This document shows, piece by piece, positions 17,652-27,455 of a stretch of DNA of 64,000 nt. Positions within the stretch are counted from its first letter, which is position 1. Each line of letters opens with the position of its first letter. The notes beneath the pieces were generated by a model that saw nothing but the letters and a program-made list of their open reading frames with translations, ran no database searches and had not been told where the DNA came from. Made by a program: the position numbers and the translations under genes. The stretch comes from Yoonia vestfoldensis (GTDB lineage Bacteria > Pseudomonadota > Alphaproteobacteria > Rhodobacterales > Rhodobacteraceae): NCBI RefSeq assembly GCF_002158905.1, contig NZ_CP021431.1, positions 3,302,001 through 3,366,000 on the forward strand, in the 5' to 3' direction.

Positions 17652-19616
17652 ATGACAAACGCACCCAGCGCCGACGGTCGGTTTGCGCCTTCTGCGGCCT
17701 TTGCCGCCAAGGCCCATGTGACAGCAGATCAATACCAGGCGATGTATGATGCGTCGATTCAGGACCCTGCGCGTTTCTGGGCAGAGCATGGCAAAAGAAT
17801 CGACTGGATCAAGCCTTTCACAAAGGTGAAAAGCACCAGCTTTGCTCCCGGTAATATCGATATAAAATGGTTCGAGGACGGCACGCTGAACGTCAGCGCC
17901 AATTGCATCGACCGCCATCTGGAAACCCGTGGCGACCAGACCGCGATCATCTGGGAACCCGATGATCCAAAGGATGCCGCCCAGCATATCACCTATAAGG
18001 AATTGCACCGGCGCACCTGCCGGATGGCCAATATTCTGGAAACATTGGGCGTGCGCCGCGGCGACCGCGTGGTGATCTATCTGCCGATGATCCCCGAGGC
18101 CGCCTATGCGATGCTGGCCTGCGCGCGGATCGGCGCGGTGCATTCCATCGTCTTTGCGGGTTTCTCGCCCGATGCTTTGGGTGCGCGGATCAATGGCTGC
18201 GACGCCAAGGTTGTCATCACCGCCGATCACGCACCGCGCGGTGGCCGGTCCACGCCGCTGAAATCGAACACTGATGCCGCGCTTTTGCATTGCAAGGACA
18301 GCGTCAAATGCCTTGTCGTGCGCCGCACGGGCGGGCAGACCACTTGGGTGGACGGGCGCGATTACGATTACAACGAGATGGCGATGGAGGCCGATGATTA
18401 CTCTGCCCCCGCCGAAATGGGCGCCGAAGACCCGCTGTTCATTCTTTACACGTCAGGGTCCACCGGCCAGCCCAAAGGTGTTGTGCATACATCGGGCGGC
18501 TATCTGACCTATGCGGCGATGACGCATCAATATACATTCGACTATCATGACGGTGACATTTTCTGGTGCACCGCCGATGTGGGCTGGGTCACGGGCCACA
18601 GCTATATCGTCTATGGACCGCTGGCCAATGGTGCGACCACGATCATGTTCGAAGGCGTGCCGACCTACCCCGATGCGGGCCGGTTCTGGGAAGTCTGCCA
18701 GAAACACAAGGTCAACCAGTTCTACACGGCCCCCACCGCGCTGCGCGCGCTGATGGCACATGGCAACGCGCCTGTGGAAAAATACGATCTGTCCAGCATC
18801 AAGGTACTGGGCACCGTGGGTGAACCGATCAACCCCGAGGCCTGGAACTGGTACAATGACGTCATCGGCAAGGGCAAATGCCCCATCGTCGATACATGGT
18901 GGCAGACCGAAACCGGCGGCCATTTGCTGACACCGCTGCCCGGTGCGATCGCAACCAAGCCCGGTTCGGCCACCTTGCCGTTCTTTGGCGTGCAGCCGGT
19001 GATCCTTGATCCGCAATCGGGCGAGGAAATCACCACGACCGCCGCCGAAGGTGTGCTGTGCATCAAGGACAGCTGGCCCGGCCAGATGCGCACCGTCTAT
19101 GGCGATCATGAACGGTTCGAGAAAACCTATTTCGCCGACTACAAGAATTACTATTTCACGGGCGACGGCTGCCGGCGCGACGAAGACGGCTATTACTGGA
19201 TCACCGGTCGCGTTGATGACGTGATCAATGTCTCTGGTCACCGGATGGGCACGGCCGAGGTCGAAAGCGCGCTGGTCGCCCATGTCGATGTCGCCGAGGC
19301 CGCTGTTGTGGGGTATCCCCATGCGATCAAGGGACAGGGCATCTATGCCTATGTCACGCTGATGAACGGGGTTGAGCCATCCGAGGAGCTGCGCAAAGAG
19401 CTGGTCAAATGGGTCCGCTCCGAGATCGGGCCAATCGCCAGCCCCGATCTGATCCAATGGGCGCCCGGCCTGCCTAAAACGCGGTCCGGCAAGATCATGC
19501 GCCGCATCCTGCGCAAGATCGCCGAAAACGATCATACGACGCTGGGCGATATCTCGACGCTGGCCGATCCCTCTGTGGTCGATCATCTGATCGAACACCG
19601 GATGAACAAAGCATGA
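17652..19616 (+). CDS. acs: Acetyl-CoA synthetase
   Basis: The protein of 654 residues starts at [11 protein letters not shown] behind GGAGG; an ATG 18 bases earlier is less well placed. The AMP-forming adenylation signature is [27 protein letters not shown] and the C-terminal [15 protein letters not shown], with its acetylatable lysine, are typical of Acs. It turns acetate, ATP and CoA into acetyl-CoA, AMP and PPi. Its stop overlaps the next gene, an adenylate kinase, by 4 bases. Confidence 0.96.
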   Translation: MTNAPSADGRFAPSAAFAAKAHVTADQYQAMYDASIQDPARFWAEHGKRIDWIKPFTKVKSTSFAPGNIDIKWFEDGTLNVSANCIDRHLETRGDQTAIIWEPDDPKDAAQHITYKELHRRTCRMANILETLGVRRGDRVVIYLPMIPEAAYAMLACARIGAVHSIVFAGFSPDALGARINGCDAKVVITADHAPRGGRSTPLKSNTDAALLHCKDSVKCLVVRRTGGQTTWVDGRDYDYNEMAMEADDYSAPAEMGAEDPLFILYTSGSTGQPKGVVHTSGGYLTYAAMTHQYTFDYHDGDIFWCTADVGWVTGHSYIVYGPLANGATTIMFEGVPTYPDAGRFWEVCQKHKVNQFYTAPTALRALMAHGNAPVEKYDLSSIKVLGTVGEPINPEAWNWYNDVIGKGKCPIVDTWWQTETGGHLLTPLPGAIATKPGSATLPFFGVQPVILDPQSGEEITTTAAEGVLCIKDSWPGQMRTVYGDHERFEKTYFADYKNYYFTGDGCRRDEDGYYWITGRVDDVINVSGHRMGTAEVESALVAHVDVAEAAVVGYPHAIKGQGIYAYVTLMNGVEPSEELRKELVKWVRSEIGPIASPDLIQWAPGLPKTRSGKIMRRILRKIAENDHTTLGDISTLADPSVVDHLIEHRMNKA

Positions 19617-20299
19617 GCGGCGCAGAGACGATCACCCGCCCCGCCGTGCTGATCCTGCTGGGGCCTCCGGGCGCGGGCAAGGGCACGCAGGCGCGGATGT
19701 TGCAGGACCGGTTCGGTCTGGTGCAATTGTCCACCGGCGATCTGTTGCGCGCCGCTGTTGCCGCCGGGACAGAGGCCGGTCTGGCCGCGAAATCGGTGAT
19801 GGCGGCGGGCGGTCTGGTCAGCGATGATATCGTGCTGGCGATCCTCAAGGACCGGCTGGCCGCGCCCGACACACAAAAAGGCGTGATCCTGGACGGCTTT
19901 CCGCGCACCACCGTGCAGGCCGAGGCGCTGGATATCTTGCTGGCCCAAAGCGGGCAGCGGATCAACGCGGCCATCTCTTTAGAGGTGGATGATGCCGAAA
20001 TGGTGACGCGTGTGGCCGGGCGCTATACCTGCGGCGGCTGCGGCGAAGGCTATCACGACAGTTTCAAGACGCCCGCGGTTGCCGGTGTTTGCGACAAATG
20101 CGGTGGCACCGATATGCAGCGCCGCCCCGATGACAATGCGGCGACGGTCGGCCAGCGGCTGGCGGCCTATCACGCGCAAACCGCGCCGCTGATCACCTAT
20201 TACGAGAATAAAGGCACTCTGCAACGGATCGACGCCATGGGCGAGATCGGGCAGATCGCCGAAGAGCTGGGCACGATCGTCAAACAGGCGGTCGTGTAA
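19613..20299 (+). CDS. adk: Adenylate kinase with zinc-type lid, coupled to acs
   Basis: The 228-residue protein has a P-loop ([13 protein letters not shown]), an AMP-binding [11 protein letters not shown] and DGFPRT, and a lid carrying four cysteines ([10 protein letters not shown] and [10 protein letters not shown]) that fit a structural zinc site. ATGA overlap with acs implies coupled translation. The family converts AMP and ATP to two ADP, so this copy would remove the AMP made by Acs. The usual adk copy near ribosomal genes is not in this window, so paralogy is inferred, not seen. Confidence 0.9.
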   Translation: MSGAETITRPAVLILLGPPGAGKGTQARMLQDRFGLVQLSTGDLLRAAVAAGTEAGLAAKSVMAAGGLVSDDIVLAILKDRLAAPDTQKGVILDGFPRTTVQAEALDILLAQSGQRINAAISLEVDDAEMVTRVAGRYTCGGCGEGYHDSFKTPAVAGVCDKCGGTDMQRRPDDNAATVGQRLAAYHAQTAPLITYYENKGTLQRIDAMGEIGQIAEELGTIVKQAVV

Positions 20300-20367
20300 C
20301 AGGGAGGGGAAGAGGGCACAAAAGATCTGGTGCCTTCGATCAAGTGCAACAAGGGAGGATGCCAAAA

Positions 20368-20628
20368 ATGGCAGAGGAACCACAAAACAACAACGCGTAT
20401 TGGTCCGCGAACGTGCGGATCATTCTGATTAGCCTGGTGATCTGGGCGACAGTCTCTTTCGGCTTTGGCATCATCTTGCGGCCAGCGCTGATGGGCATTT
20501 CCGTCGGCGGCGCCGATCTGGGATTCTGGTTCGCGCAGCAAGGCTCGATCCTGGCATTTCTGGGCCTGATCTTTTTCTACGCCTGGCGGATGAACAAACT
20601 CGATGCTGAGCACGGCGTCGAGGAATAA
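20368..20628 (+). CDS. DUF4212 small subunit of sodium/substrate symporter, 86 aa
   Basis: The start MAEEPQNNNAYW has GGGAGG about 9 bases upstream; ATG at 20359 and GTG at 20344 are poorer. Two membrane helices are visible (VRIILISLVIWATVSFGFGIIL and FWFAQQGSILAFLGLIFFYAW). DUF4212 proteins are the small partners of VC_2705-type solute:sodium symporters, as at the next gene 21 bases downstream. Confidence 0.88.
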   Translation: MAEEPQNNNAYWSANVRIILISLVIWATVSFGFGIILRPALMGISVGGADLGFWFAQQGSILAFLGLIFFYAWRMNKLDAEHGVEE

Positions 20629-20649
20629 GTGTAAGGGACAGGGAAACCA

Positions 20650-22458
20650 ATGGATCAGTATACACTCAACCTGCTGGTGGTGGGCGCGTCTTTTGCGCTC
20701 TACATCGGCATCGCGATCTGGGCCCGCGCGGGCTCTACATCGGAATTTTATGCAGCCGGACAGGGCGTTCCGCCCGTCATGAACGGCATGGCGACGGCGG
20801 CAGACTGGATGTCGGCGGCGTCTTTCATCTCGATGGCGGGTCTGATCGCCTTCGTGGGCTACGACAACTCGACCTTCCTGATGGGCTGGACCGGCGGCTA
20901 TGTGCTGTTGGCGTTGCTCTTGGCGCCTTACCTGCGCAAATTCGGCAAGTTCACAGTGCCCGAATTCGTCGGTGACCGGTTCTATTCCAACGGGGCACGG
21001 ATCGTTGCGGTGATCTGTCTGATCGTCATCTCGGTGACCTATGTGATCGGGCAGATGCGCGGCGTGGGGGTGACCTTTGCGCGCTTCCTCGAAGTGTCCA
21101 CCGACACCGGGCTTTATATCGGCGCGTCAATCGTTTTTGCTTATGCCGTGTTCGGCGGGATGAAGGGCATCACCTACACGCAGGTCGCACAATATTGCGT
21201 TCTGATCGTGGCCTATACGATCCCCGCATTGTTCATCTCTTTGCAAATGACGGGCTCGATCCTGCCACAGCTGGGTCTGATCGGGACTTACGCACCATCA
21301 GGCGGTGACCTGACCTTCCTGGCCAAGCTGGACCAGGTGGTGATGGAACTTGGCTTTAGCCAATATACCGCGCATTCGACATCGACGCTGAACATGATCT
21401 TCTTCACGATGTCGCTGATGATCGGTACAGCCGGTTTGCCACATGTCATCATCCGCTTCTTCACCGTGCCAAAAGTTGCCGACGCACGTTGGTCGGCCGG
21501 TTGGGCGCTGGTTTTCATCGCATTGCTTTACACCGTGGCACCTGCCGTGGGGTCGATGGCGCGTTTGAACATCACGACAACCTTCTGGCCAAATGCTGTC
21601 ACCGGCGAAGCGCTGGCAGGCGATCCGATCTCGCTTGAGGAAATCAACACCAACCCCGAGCTGTCCTGGATCAATACCTGGAAGAACACGGGTCTGCTTG
21701 ATTTCGAAGACAAGAACGGTGACGGTTTCATCCAGTACTACAACGATGGCAATGCAGGCATGCAGGCGATCGCGGCAGAACGTGGCTGGGCCGGCAACGA
21801 GCTGACCAAGTTCGACCGCGACATGCTGGTGCTTGCAAACCCAGAGATTGCGGCTCTGCCAGGTTGGGTGATCGCATTGGTCGCTGCTGGTGGTCTGGCT
21901 GCGGCGCTGTCAACGGCAGCAGGTCTGTTGCTGGCGATTTCCTCTGCAATCTCGCATGACCTGATCAAAGGCTCGATCAACCCGAACATCAGCGAAAAAG
22001 GCGAATTGCTGGCTGCGCGGGTTGCGATGGGCTTTGCGATCCTGCTGGCGACATGGCTGGGCCTCAACCCTCCGGGCTTTGCGGCTCAGGTTGTGGCGCT
22101 GGCCTTCGGTCTGGCAGCGGCGACGATCTTCCCTGTGCTCATGATGGGGATTTTCTCCAAGCGTGTGAACAAGGAAGGCGCTATCGCAGGGATGTTGGTC
22201 GGGTTGTTCTCAACCTCGATCTATATCTTCCTGTTCCTGGGCTGGTTCTTCATCCCCGGCACAGCGACGCTGGCCAACACGCCTGACAATTGGCTGTTCG
22301 GCATTTCGCCAGCTTCCTTCGGGACCGTTGGTGCAATCCTGAACTTTGCAGCCGCCTATATCGTGTCGGGCCTGACCAAGGCACCACCACGCGAAATCCA
22401 AGAGCTGGTTGAATCGATCCGCGTGCCAAAAGGCGCGGGCGCGGCAACCGGTCACTAA
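20650..22458 (+). CDS. Sodium:solute symporter, VC_2705 subfamily (acetate-type)
   Basis: The 602-residue protein has about 13 membrane helices of the SSS family, with FYAAGQGVPPVMNGMATAADWMSAASFISMAG near the N-terminus. A long extra-membrane insertion lies around residues 320-400, containing an acidic EDKNGDGFIQYYNDGN stretch that resembles an EF-hand-like calcium loop. Its position after acs, adk and the DUF4212 subunit suggests acetate or another short carboxylate as substrate. A strong terminator follows. Confidence 0.9.
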   Translation: MDQYTLNLLVVGASFALYIGIAIWARAGSTSEFYAAGQGVPPVMNGMATAADWMSAASFISMAGLIAFVGYDNSTFLMGWTGGYVLLALLLAPYLRKFGKFTVPEFVGDRFYSNGARIVAVICLIVISVTYVIGQMRGVGVTFARFLEVSTDTGLYIGASIVFAYAVFGGMKGITYTQVAQYCVLIVAYTIPALFISLQMTGSILPQLGLIGTYAPSGGDLTFLAKLDQVVMELGFSQYTAHSTSTLNMIFFTMSLMIGTAGLPHVIIRFFTVPKVADARWSAGWALVFIALLYTVAPAVGSMARLNITTTFWPNAVTGEALAGDPISLEEINTNPELSWINTWKNTGLLDFEDKNGDGFIQYYNDGNAGMQAIAAERGWAGNELTKFDRDMLVLANPEIAALPGWVIALVAAGGLAAALSTAAGLLLAISSAISHDLIKGSINPNISEKGELLAARVAMGFAILLATWLGLNPPGFAAQVVALAFGLAAATIFPVLMMGIFSKRVNKEGAIAGMLVGLFSTSIYIFLFLGWFFIPGTATLANTPDNWLFGISPASFGTVGAILNFAAAYIVSGLTKAPPREIQELVESIRVPKGAGAATGH

Positions 22459-22467
22459 GACCACAGG

Positions 22468-22500
22468 GCGGGCAGTTCGCAAGGACTGCCCGCTTTCACT
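22468..22500 (+). terminator. Rho-independent terminator after the symporter gene
   Basis: GCGGGCAGT (22468-22476) pairs with ACTGCCCGC (22485-22493), followed by TTTCACTTTT. It separates the acs-adk-symporter unit from the DUF294 gene, which may have its own promoter or depend on read-through. Confidence 0.85.
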
Positions 22501-22547
22501 TTTCAGATGTCTGCTGCCTATGCCACGGCCGGACAAGGATACATCAG

Positions 22548-24383
22548 ATGCCCCGATCCATGCTTGATCTGCGCCGGTTTCTTTTGTCGATCCACCCCTA
22601 TGACAGTCTGCCAGATGCCGATTTTCAACGCGTGCTGACGCAGATCATCCGCGTGCCGATCACGCAGGATGATGTGATCTATGCTTTCGGGGCCCCCTGC
22701 AAAGGGCTTTATGTCATCCTCGAAGGCGAGGTCGAGATCACGACCGAAAGCGGCGAGATCGTGTCACATCTGGGCAGCCGCAATTCCTTTGGCGAACGCG
22801 GGCTGATGCGGGACGGCACGACCGGCACCCATGCCCGCGCGCTGAGCGATGGTGAATTGCTGCTGCTGCCCGCGGATGATTTTCACGCCATGATCGCGGC
22901 CAATGCAGGCGCGCATCGTTTCTTTACCCGTGGGCGAACGCGCAATGATGCCGATGCCACCCGCCCCGCCTCGCTGACCGAAACCCGTGTCGATCAGCTG
23001 ATGGCCAGCGATCCCGTCACCTGCACCGCAGAGGATACGATCACCACCGCCGCCCAGCTGATGCGCCAGCATCGGATATCCTGTCTTGCGGTGATGGCAG
23101 GCACGCGGCTGGCCGGGATCGTGACGCTGCATGACATCAATAACCGCGTCGTGGCCGAAGGGCTGGACACCGGATTGCCGGTCAGCCGGATCATGACGGC
23201 AAATCCCGAAACGCTGCCACCAGCGGCGATCGGGTCAGATGTGCTGCATATGATGATGGAACGCCGCTTTGGCCATGTGCCCGTCGTCGATCAGGGAAGG
23301 CTGCTGGGGATCGTGACCCAGACAAACCTGACACGGTTTCAGGCCACGAATTCCGCATCCTTGGTGCGCGATGTCGTGCGCGCCGTCACCGCCGAGGATA
23401 TGGCCGCCGTCACCGCAGGCATTCCGCAACTGCTGGTGCAGCTGGTGGGCGCGGGCAACCGGCACGAAACCGTCACCCGGCTGATCACCGATATCGCCGA
23501 TGCGATCACCCGCCGGCTGCTGGCGCTGGCCGAAGACCATCTGGGGCCGCCACCGGTGCCCTATCTGTGGCTGGCCTGCGGATCGCAGGGGCGGCAGGAA
23601 CAGACCGGCATTTCGGATCAGGACAATTGCCTGATGCTGGATGACAGCGTGACCGATGGCGATATGCCCTATTTCACCGCCTTGGCCAAATTCGTCAGCG
23701 ACGGGTTAGACGAGGCGGGTTATTTCTATTGCCCCGGCGACATGATGGCGACCAATCCGCGCTGGTGCCAGCCGATGCGGGTCTGGCGCAGCTATTTCCA
23801 CCGCTGGATCGACAGCCCCAGCACCGAGGCGCAGATGCTGGCCTCTGTCATGTTCGACCTGCGTCCGATTGGCGGCACGAAATCCCTGTTCGAGGATCTG
23901 CACCAAGAGACGCTGGAAAAGGCCGCGCGCAATTCGATCTTCGTGGCGCATATGGTGTCCAATTCGCTTAAGCATACGCCGCCGCTGGGGTTGCTGCGCG
24001 GCTTTGCAACGCTGCGCAGCGGCGAGCATAAGAACCATATCGACATGAAGATGAACGGCGTGATCCCGATTGTCGATCTTGGCCGGATCTATGCTTTGCG
24101 TGGCCAGCTGGACAGCGTCAACACGCGCGCGCGGATCGCCAGCGCACATGGGGCAAACCAGATCAGCCAATCGGGCGGGCGCGACCTGCTGGATGCCTAT
24201 GATCTGATCGCACAGGCCCGGCTGGACCATCAGGCGACACTGATCCGGGCGGGGGCAAAACCTGACAATTTCATGTCACCCAACGTCTTGTCCGAATTCG
24301 AGCGCAGCCACCTGCGCGATGCCTTCGTCGTGGTGCGCACGATGCAATCTGCTGTTACACAGGGGCGTGGCGTCATCGGCTGA
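22548..24383 (+). CDS. cNMP-binding/CBS/DUF294 putative nucleotidyltransferase
   Basis: The 611-residue protein is modular. A cyclic-nucleotide-binding fold lies at about 15-130 (GLYVILEGEVEITTESGEIVSHLGSRNSFGERGL). A pair of CBS domains covers about 145-265. A GlnD-like nucleotidyltransferase core sits near 340 (LACGSQGRQEQTGISDQDNCLM, with the GS...DxD pattern), and a DUF294 C-terminal helical domain follows. Such proteins often follow sodium:acetate-type symporters and may modify or gate them in response to nucleotides. The target is unknown. Confidence 0.88.
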   Translation: MPRSMLDLRRFLLSIHPYDSLPDADFQRVLTQIIRVPITQDDVIYAFGAPCKGLYVILEGEVEITTESGEIVSHLGSRNSFGERGLMRDGTTGTHARALSDGELLLLPADDFHAMIAANAGAHRFFTRGRTRNDADATRPASLTETRVDQLMASDPVTCTAEDTITTAAQLMRQHRISCLAVMAGTRLAGIVTLHDINNRVVAEGLDTGLPVSRIMTANPETLPPAAIGSDVLHMMMERRFGHVPVVDQGRLLGIVTQTNLTRFQATNSASLVRDVVRAVTAEDMAAVTAGIPQLLVQLVGAGNRHETVTRLITDIADAITRRLLALAEDHLGPPPVPYLWLACGSQGRQEQTGISDQDNCLMLDDSVTDGDMPYFTALAKFVSDGLDEAGYFYCPGDMMATNPRWCQPMRVWRSYFHRWIDSPSTEAQMLASVMFDLRPIGGTKSLFEDLHQETLEKAARNSIFVAHMVSNSLKHTPPLGLLRGFATLRSGEHKNHIDMKMNGVIPIVDLGRIYALRGQLDSVNTRARIASAHGANQISQSGGRDLLDAYDLIAQARLDHQATLIRAGAKPDNFMSPNVLSEFERSHLRDAFVVVRTMQSAVTQGRGVIG

Positions 24384-24409
24384 CGCAGCTGCAACCAAAG
24401 GACCCAAGA

Positions 24410-24934
24410 ATGTATGTCGATATCATCACCATCGTCACCGCAGGCTTTGCCGCGGCAGGCGTTGCGCTGATCCTCAACCGGCTTAGCAGGCGGCGCTTGC
24501 CACGCTGGATCATTCCCGCCTTTGCGGGCGCAGGCATGATCGCGATGAGCCTGACCAACGAATATCGCTGGTATCCGCGCACGCTGACGCTGCTGCCCGA
24601 AGGCTTCGAGGTGATCTCGACCGTGGATTATGCCGCACCGTTCAGCCCCTGGACCTATCTTGTGCCCTATGTGAACCGCTTTGCTGCCGTCGATGTGGCC
24701 GGGGCGCAGCGCAATGCCAATGCGCCCGGAATGCTGCTGACCAATGTGGTGTTTTTCCAGCGCTGGCAGCCGATGCAATTGCGCACCGCCTTGTTTGACT
24801 GCGTCCAAGGCCGGACGGCCCTGCTAGAGGATAACGCGGTTTTCAGAGAGGATGGCACAGTCCAAGTATCACGCTGGGATCAGACCGGCCCGGATGATCC
24901 TGCGACAACGCTGGTCTGCGCAGGGGCGATCTGA
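24410..24934 (+). CDS. Hypothetical membrane protein, 174 aa
   Basis: Two helices are visible at the N-terminus (YVDIITIVTAGFAAAGVALIL and WIIPAFAGAGMIAMSL). A soluble domain of about 120 residues follows (TLLPEGFEVISTVDYAAPFSPWTYLVPYVNRFAAVDVAG), presumably periplasmic. I recognise no family. Its stop overlaps the ATG of the exonuclease fusion by one base, and the upstream gene is DUF294, so it is likely part of the same functional unit. Confidence 0.75.
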   Translation: MYVDIITIVTAGFAAAGVALILNRLSRRRLPRWIIPAFAGAGMIAMSLTNEYRWYPRTLTLLPEGFEVISTVDYAAPFSPWTYLVPYVNRFAAVDVAGAQRNANAPGMLLTNVVFFQRWQPMQLRTALFDCVQGRTALLEDNAVFREDGTVQVSRWDQTGPDDPATTLVCAGAI

Positions 24935-26343
24935 TGCTTGACCGGCTTCGCCCGCGCCAGCGCACGCTTGCTTTCTTCGCCTTGCTGGCCTTTGGCTGCA
25001 TCGCGATTCTGGCAGCTGCGCTGGTGCTGGCCGAGGCCCGTCTGGACCAAGCCGAAGCGCGGCAGGCCTTCATCGCGGCGGGGATCATCGGCGCCTTCGG
25101 CCTGTTGGGATTTGCCGCGCTGATGTGGTTCGTTTTCGATGACATGGTCGTGCGCCCGATGGAACGGCTGGCCGCAGCGATGCAAGCCCATGCCGCGACC
25201 GATATGCGCAACGGGATCGACCCGGATATGGCGCGCCATCTGGGCGATCTGGCCAAAGGCGCGGCGGCGCTGACGTCACGGCTGGCCTCTGCGCGCGCCG
25301 AGGCCGATGCGAATTTGGCGCGTTACACCAGCAAGCTGGCGACCGAGCGTGAACATCTGACGCGCATCCTGTCGGCTATTCCCGCAGCGGTGCTGATGGT
25401 CAGCCCCGACCACCGGATCGCCCTTTATGATGGTCATGCCGCCCTGATGCTGGACGACCAGCACCATCTGGGACTGGGGCAAAAGATCTTTGACTATTTC
25501 GACGAAACCTATTTGCGCGCCGCACTCGGTAATCTTGCGCGCAGCGGAAACGCGACGCTGGACCAGCAGATCCCCACGGCCGATGGCGCATCACTGCTGG
25601 ATGTCAGCCTGCATAATCTGGGGCGGGACCAAGGCTATATGCTCAGCTTTCCGGTCCCCAGAGAGGCAAGCCCCGCCCGTCCCGTCGTCTTCGATTTCGC
25701 GATGACCACGCGCACAGAAACCCGCGACATCCAGGACGTGCCGCTGCGCGATCTGACCTATGTGGTCTTTGACACGGAAACCACGGGCTTTTTGCCCAAC
25801 AAGGACGAGGTGGTGCAAATCGGCGCGCTGCGCGTCGTGAACGGGCAGCAAGCGCCGGGCGAGGTGCTGGATATCCTCGTTAATCCCGGACGGCCGATCC
25901 CGGCCAGTTCGACGGCTGTGCACCGGATCACCGATAGCATGGTGAAAGACGCCCCCGACATGGTGCAGGCAGGGCGCAGGTTTCACAGCTTTGCCCGCGA
26001 CGCGGTGCTGGTTGCGCATAACGCGCCTTTCGATCTGTCGTTCTTTCACCGTTACGCGCCCAAGATCGGGGTGAAATTCGATCATCCGGTGCTGGATACG
26101 GTGCTGCTATCCGCAGTGCTGTTCGGGATCACCGAAGGGCATACGCTGGACGAGCTGGCCCAAAGGCTGGGCATCGAATTGCTGGACAAACACCGCCATA
26201 CCGCGATTGGCGATGCCATCGCCACGCGCGATATCTTTCTGCGGATGATCCCGATGCTCGAAGCACGCGGATTGGCCACCTTTGGCGCGGTGGTGAACGA
26301 GATCCGCAAGCACAAGCGCCTGTTGCCGGATATGAACGGCTAG
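24934..26343 (+). CDS. Membrane-anchored PAS-like sensor fused to a DnaQ-type 3'-5' exonuclease
   Basis: The 469-residue protein begins with two membrane helices (about 12-32 and 47-68), then a HAMP-like linker (VRPMERLAAAMQAHAATDMR) and a coiled coil. A PAS-like segment lies at about 146-245 (TRILSAIPAAVLMVSPDHRIALYDGHAALML). The C-terminus is a full DEDDh exonuclease: Exo I VFDTETTGF near 278, Exo II VAHNAPFDLSFF near 362, Exo III HTAIGDAIAT near 422. A sensor-histidine-kinase front end on a nuclease is an unusual fusion. It is coupled by overlap to the hypothetical membrane protein upstream. Confidence 0.88.
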   Translation: MLDRLRPRQRTLAFFALLAFGCIAILAAALVLAEARLDQAEARQAFIAAGIIGAFGLLGFAALMWFVFDDMVVRPMERLAAAMQAHAATDMRNGIDPDMARHLGDLAKGAAALTSRLASARAEADANLARYTSKLATEREHLTRILSAIPAAVLMVSPDHRIALYDGHAALMLDDQHHLGLGQKIFDYFDETYLRAALGNLARSGNATLDQQIPTADGASLLDVSLHNLGRDQGYMLSFPVPREASPARPVVFDFAMTTRTETRDIQDVPLRDLTYVVFDTETTGFLPNKDEVVQIGALRVVNGQQAPGEVLDILVNPGRPIPASSTAVHRITDSMVKDAPDMVQAGRRFHSFARDAVLVAHNAPFDLSFFHRYAPKIGVKFDHPVLDTVLLSAVLFGITEGHTLDELAQRLGIELLDKHRHTAIGDAIATRDIFLRMIPMLEARGLATFGAVVNEIRKHKRLLPDMNG

Positions 26344-26423
26344 CGGGTCAAAACCGTGCAACCCGTACTGCGATCCGCGCTTTGGGGCCTTGCACCCGCG
26401 CCTTCGCTGCGGCACCAAGCCTT

Positions 26424-27284
26424 ATGACCCAAACGCTTTTATCATTCGGACATGGCTTTAGCGCGGCGGCGCTGGCGCAGATATTGCTGCCACAGGGCTG
26501 GCGGATCATTGGCACCACCCGGTCCGAGGACAAGGCCGCGCGGCTGCATCAGGCCGGGGTTGAACCACGGATCTGGCCCGGTGCCGACATGCGCCCGGCG
26601 CTTGATGCGGCGACCCATCTGCTGATCTCGGCCGCACCGGATGCGGATGGCGATCCGGTGCTGGCCGCCCTGCAAGACGAGATCGCCGCGCGTGCCGGCC
26701 AATTCGCATGGGTCGGCTATTTGTCCACAACCGGGGTTTACGGCGATCACGCCGGCGATTGGGTCGACGAAACCACCCCCCTGACACCGGCCACGAAACG
26801 CGGCATCGCGCGGGTCGCAGCCGAGACCGCCTGGGCCGCCATCCCCGATCTGCCGCTGCATATCTTCCGGCTGGCAGGGATTTACGGGCCGGGGCGCGGC
26901 CCTTTCGCCAAGGTGCGCGACGGCTCTGCCCGGCGGATCATCAAGCCCGGACAGGTGTTCAGCCGCACCCATGTCGCCGATATCGCGCAGGTGCTTGCCG
27001 CCTCGATCGCGCGGCCCAATCCCGGCGCTATCTATAATGTCTGCGACGATGACCCCGCCCCGCCCGAGGATGTGATCGGCTATGCCGCCGCCTTGCTTGG
27101 GCTGCCGCTGCCCACGGCACAGGATTTCGCCACCGCCGAGATGACCCCCATGGCGCGCAGCTTTTACGCCGAAAGCAAAAAGGTGCGCAACGACCGGATC
27201 AAGGACGAATTGGGGGTGCAGCTGATCTATCCAGATTACCGCAGCGGTCTGCAGGCCTTGCTGGCGCAGGAAACGACGGGCTGA
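26424..27284 (+). CDS. NAD(P)-dependent epimerase/SDR-like protein (YeeZ type)
   Basis: The likely start is MTQTLLSFGHGFSAAALAQIL, giving 286 residues. It has an atypical Rossmann start (SFGHGFSA instead of GGxGxxG), a YLSTTGVYGDHAGDWVDE segment with the SDR tyrosine, and RLAGIYGPGRGPF. This pattern is that of YeeZ-like extended SDRs. The substrate is unknown. It is a separate unit from the exonuclease gene, 80 bases upstream. Confidence 0.8.
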   Translation: MTQTLLSFGHGFSAAALAQILLPQGWRIIGTTRSEDKAARLHQAGVEPRIWPGADMRPALDAATHLLISAAPDADGDPVLAALQDEIAARAGQFAWVGYLSTTGVYGDHAGDWVDETTPLTPATKRGIARVAAETAWAAIPDLPLHIFRLAGIYGPGRGPFAKVRDGSARRIIKPGQVFSRTHVADIAQVLAASIARPNPGAIYNVCDDDPAPPEDVIGYAAALLGLPLPTAQDFATAEMTPMARSFYAESKKVRNDRIKDELGVQLIYPDYRSGLQALLAQETTG

Positions 27285-27455
27285 CGGCAGGCCCGATCCC
27301 GGCCGCCAAAAGACCAGTTTGCCGATGGCAGATGCGCATAAGCGCGCAACTTTGCCGCGATTTTTAACCGTGACATGCGGCGACGCGTCCGGTGGCACTT
27401 GTTGTCGGGCGGCGGAACATACATATGCGGGCGAGATATGAACAAGGACATTTCG

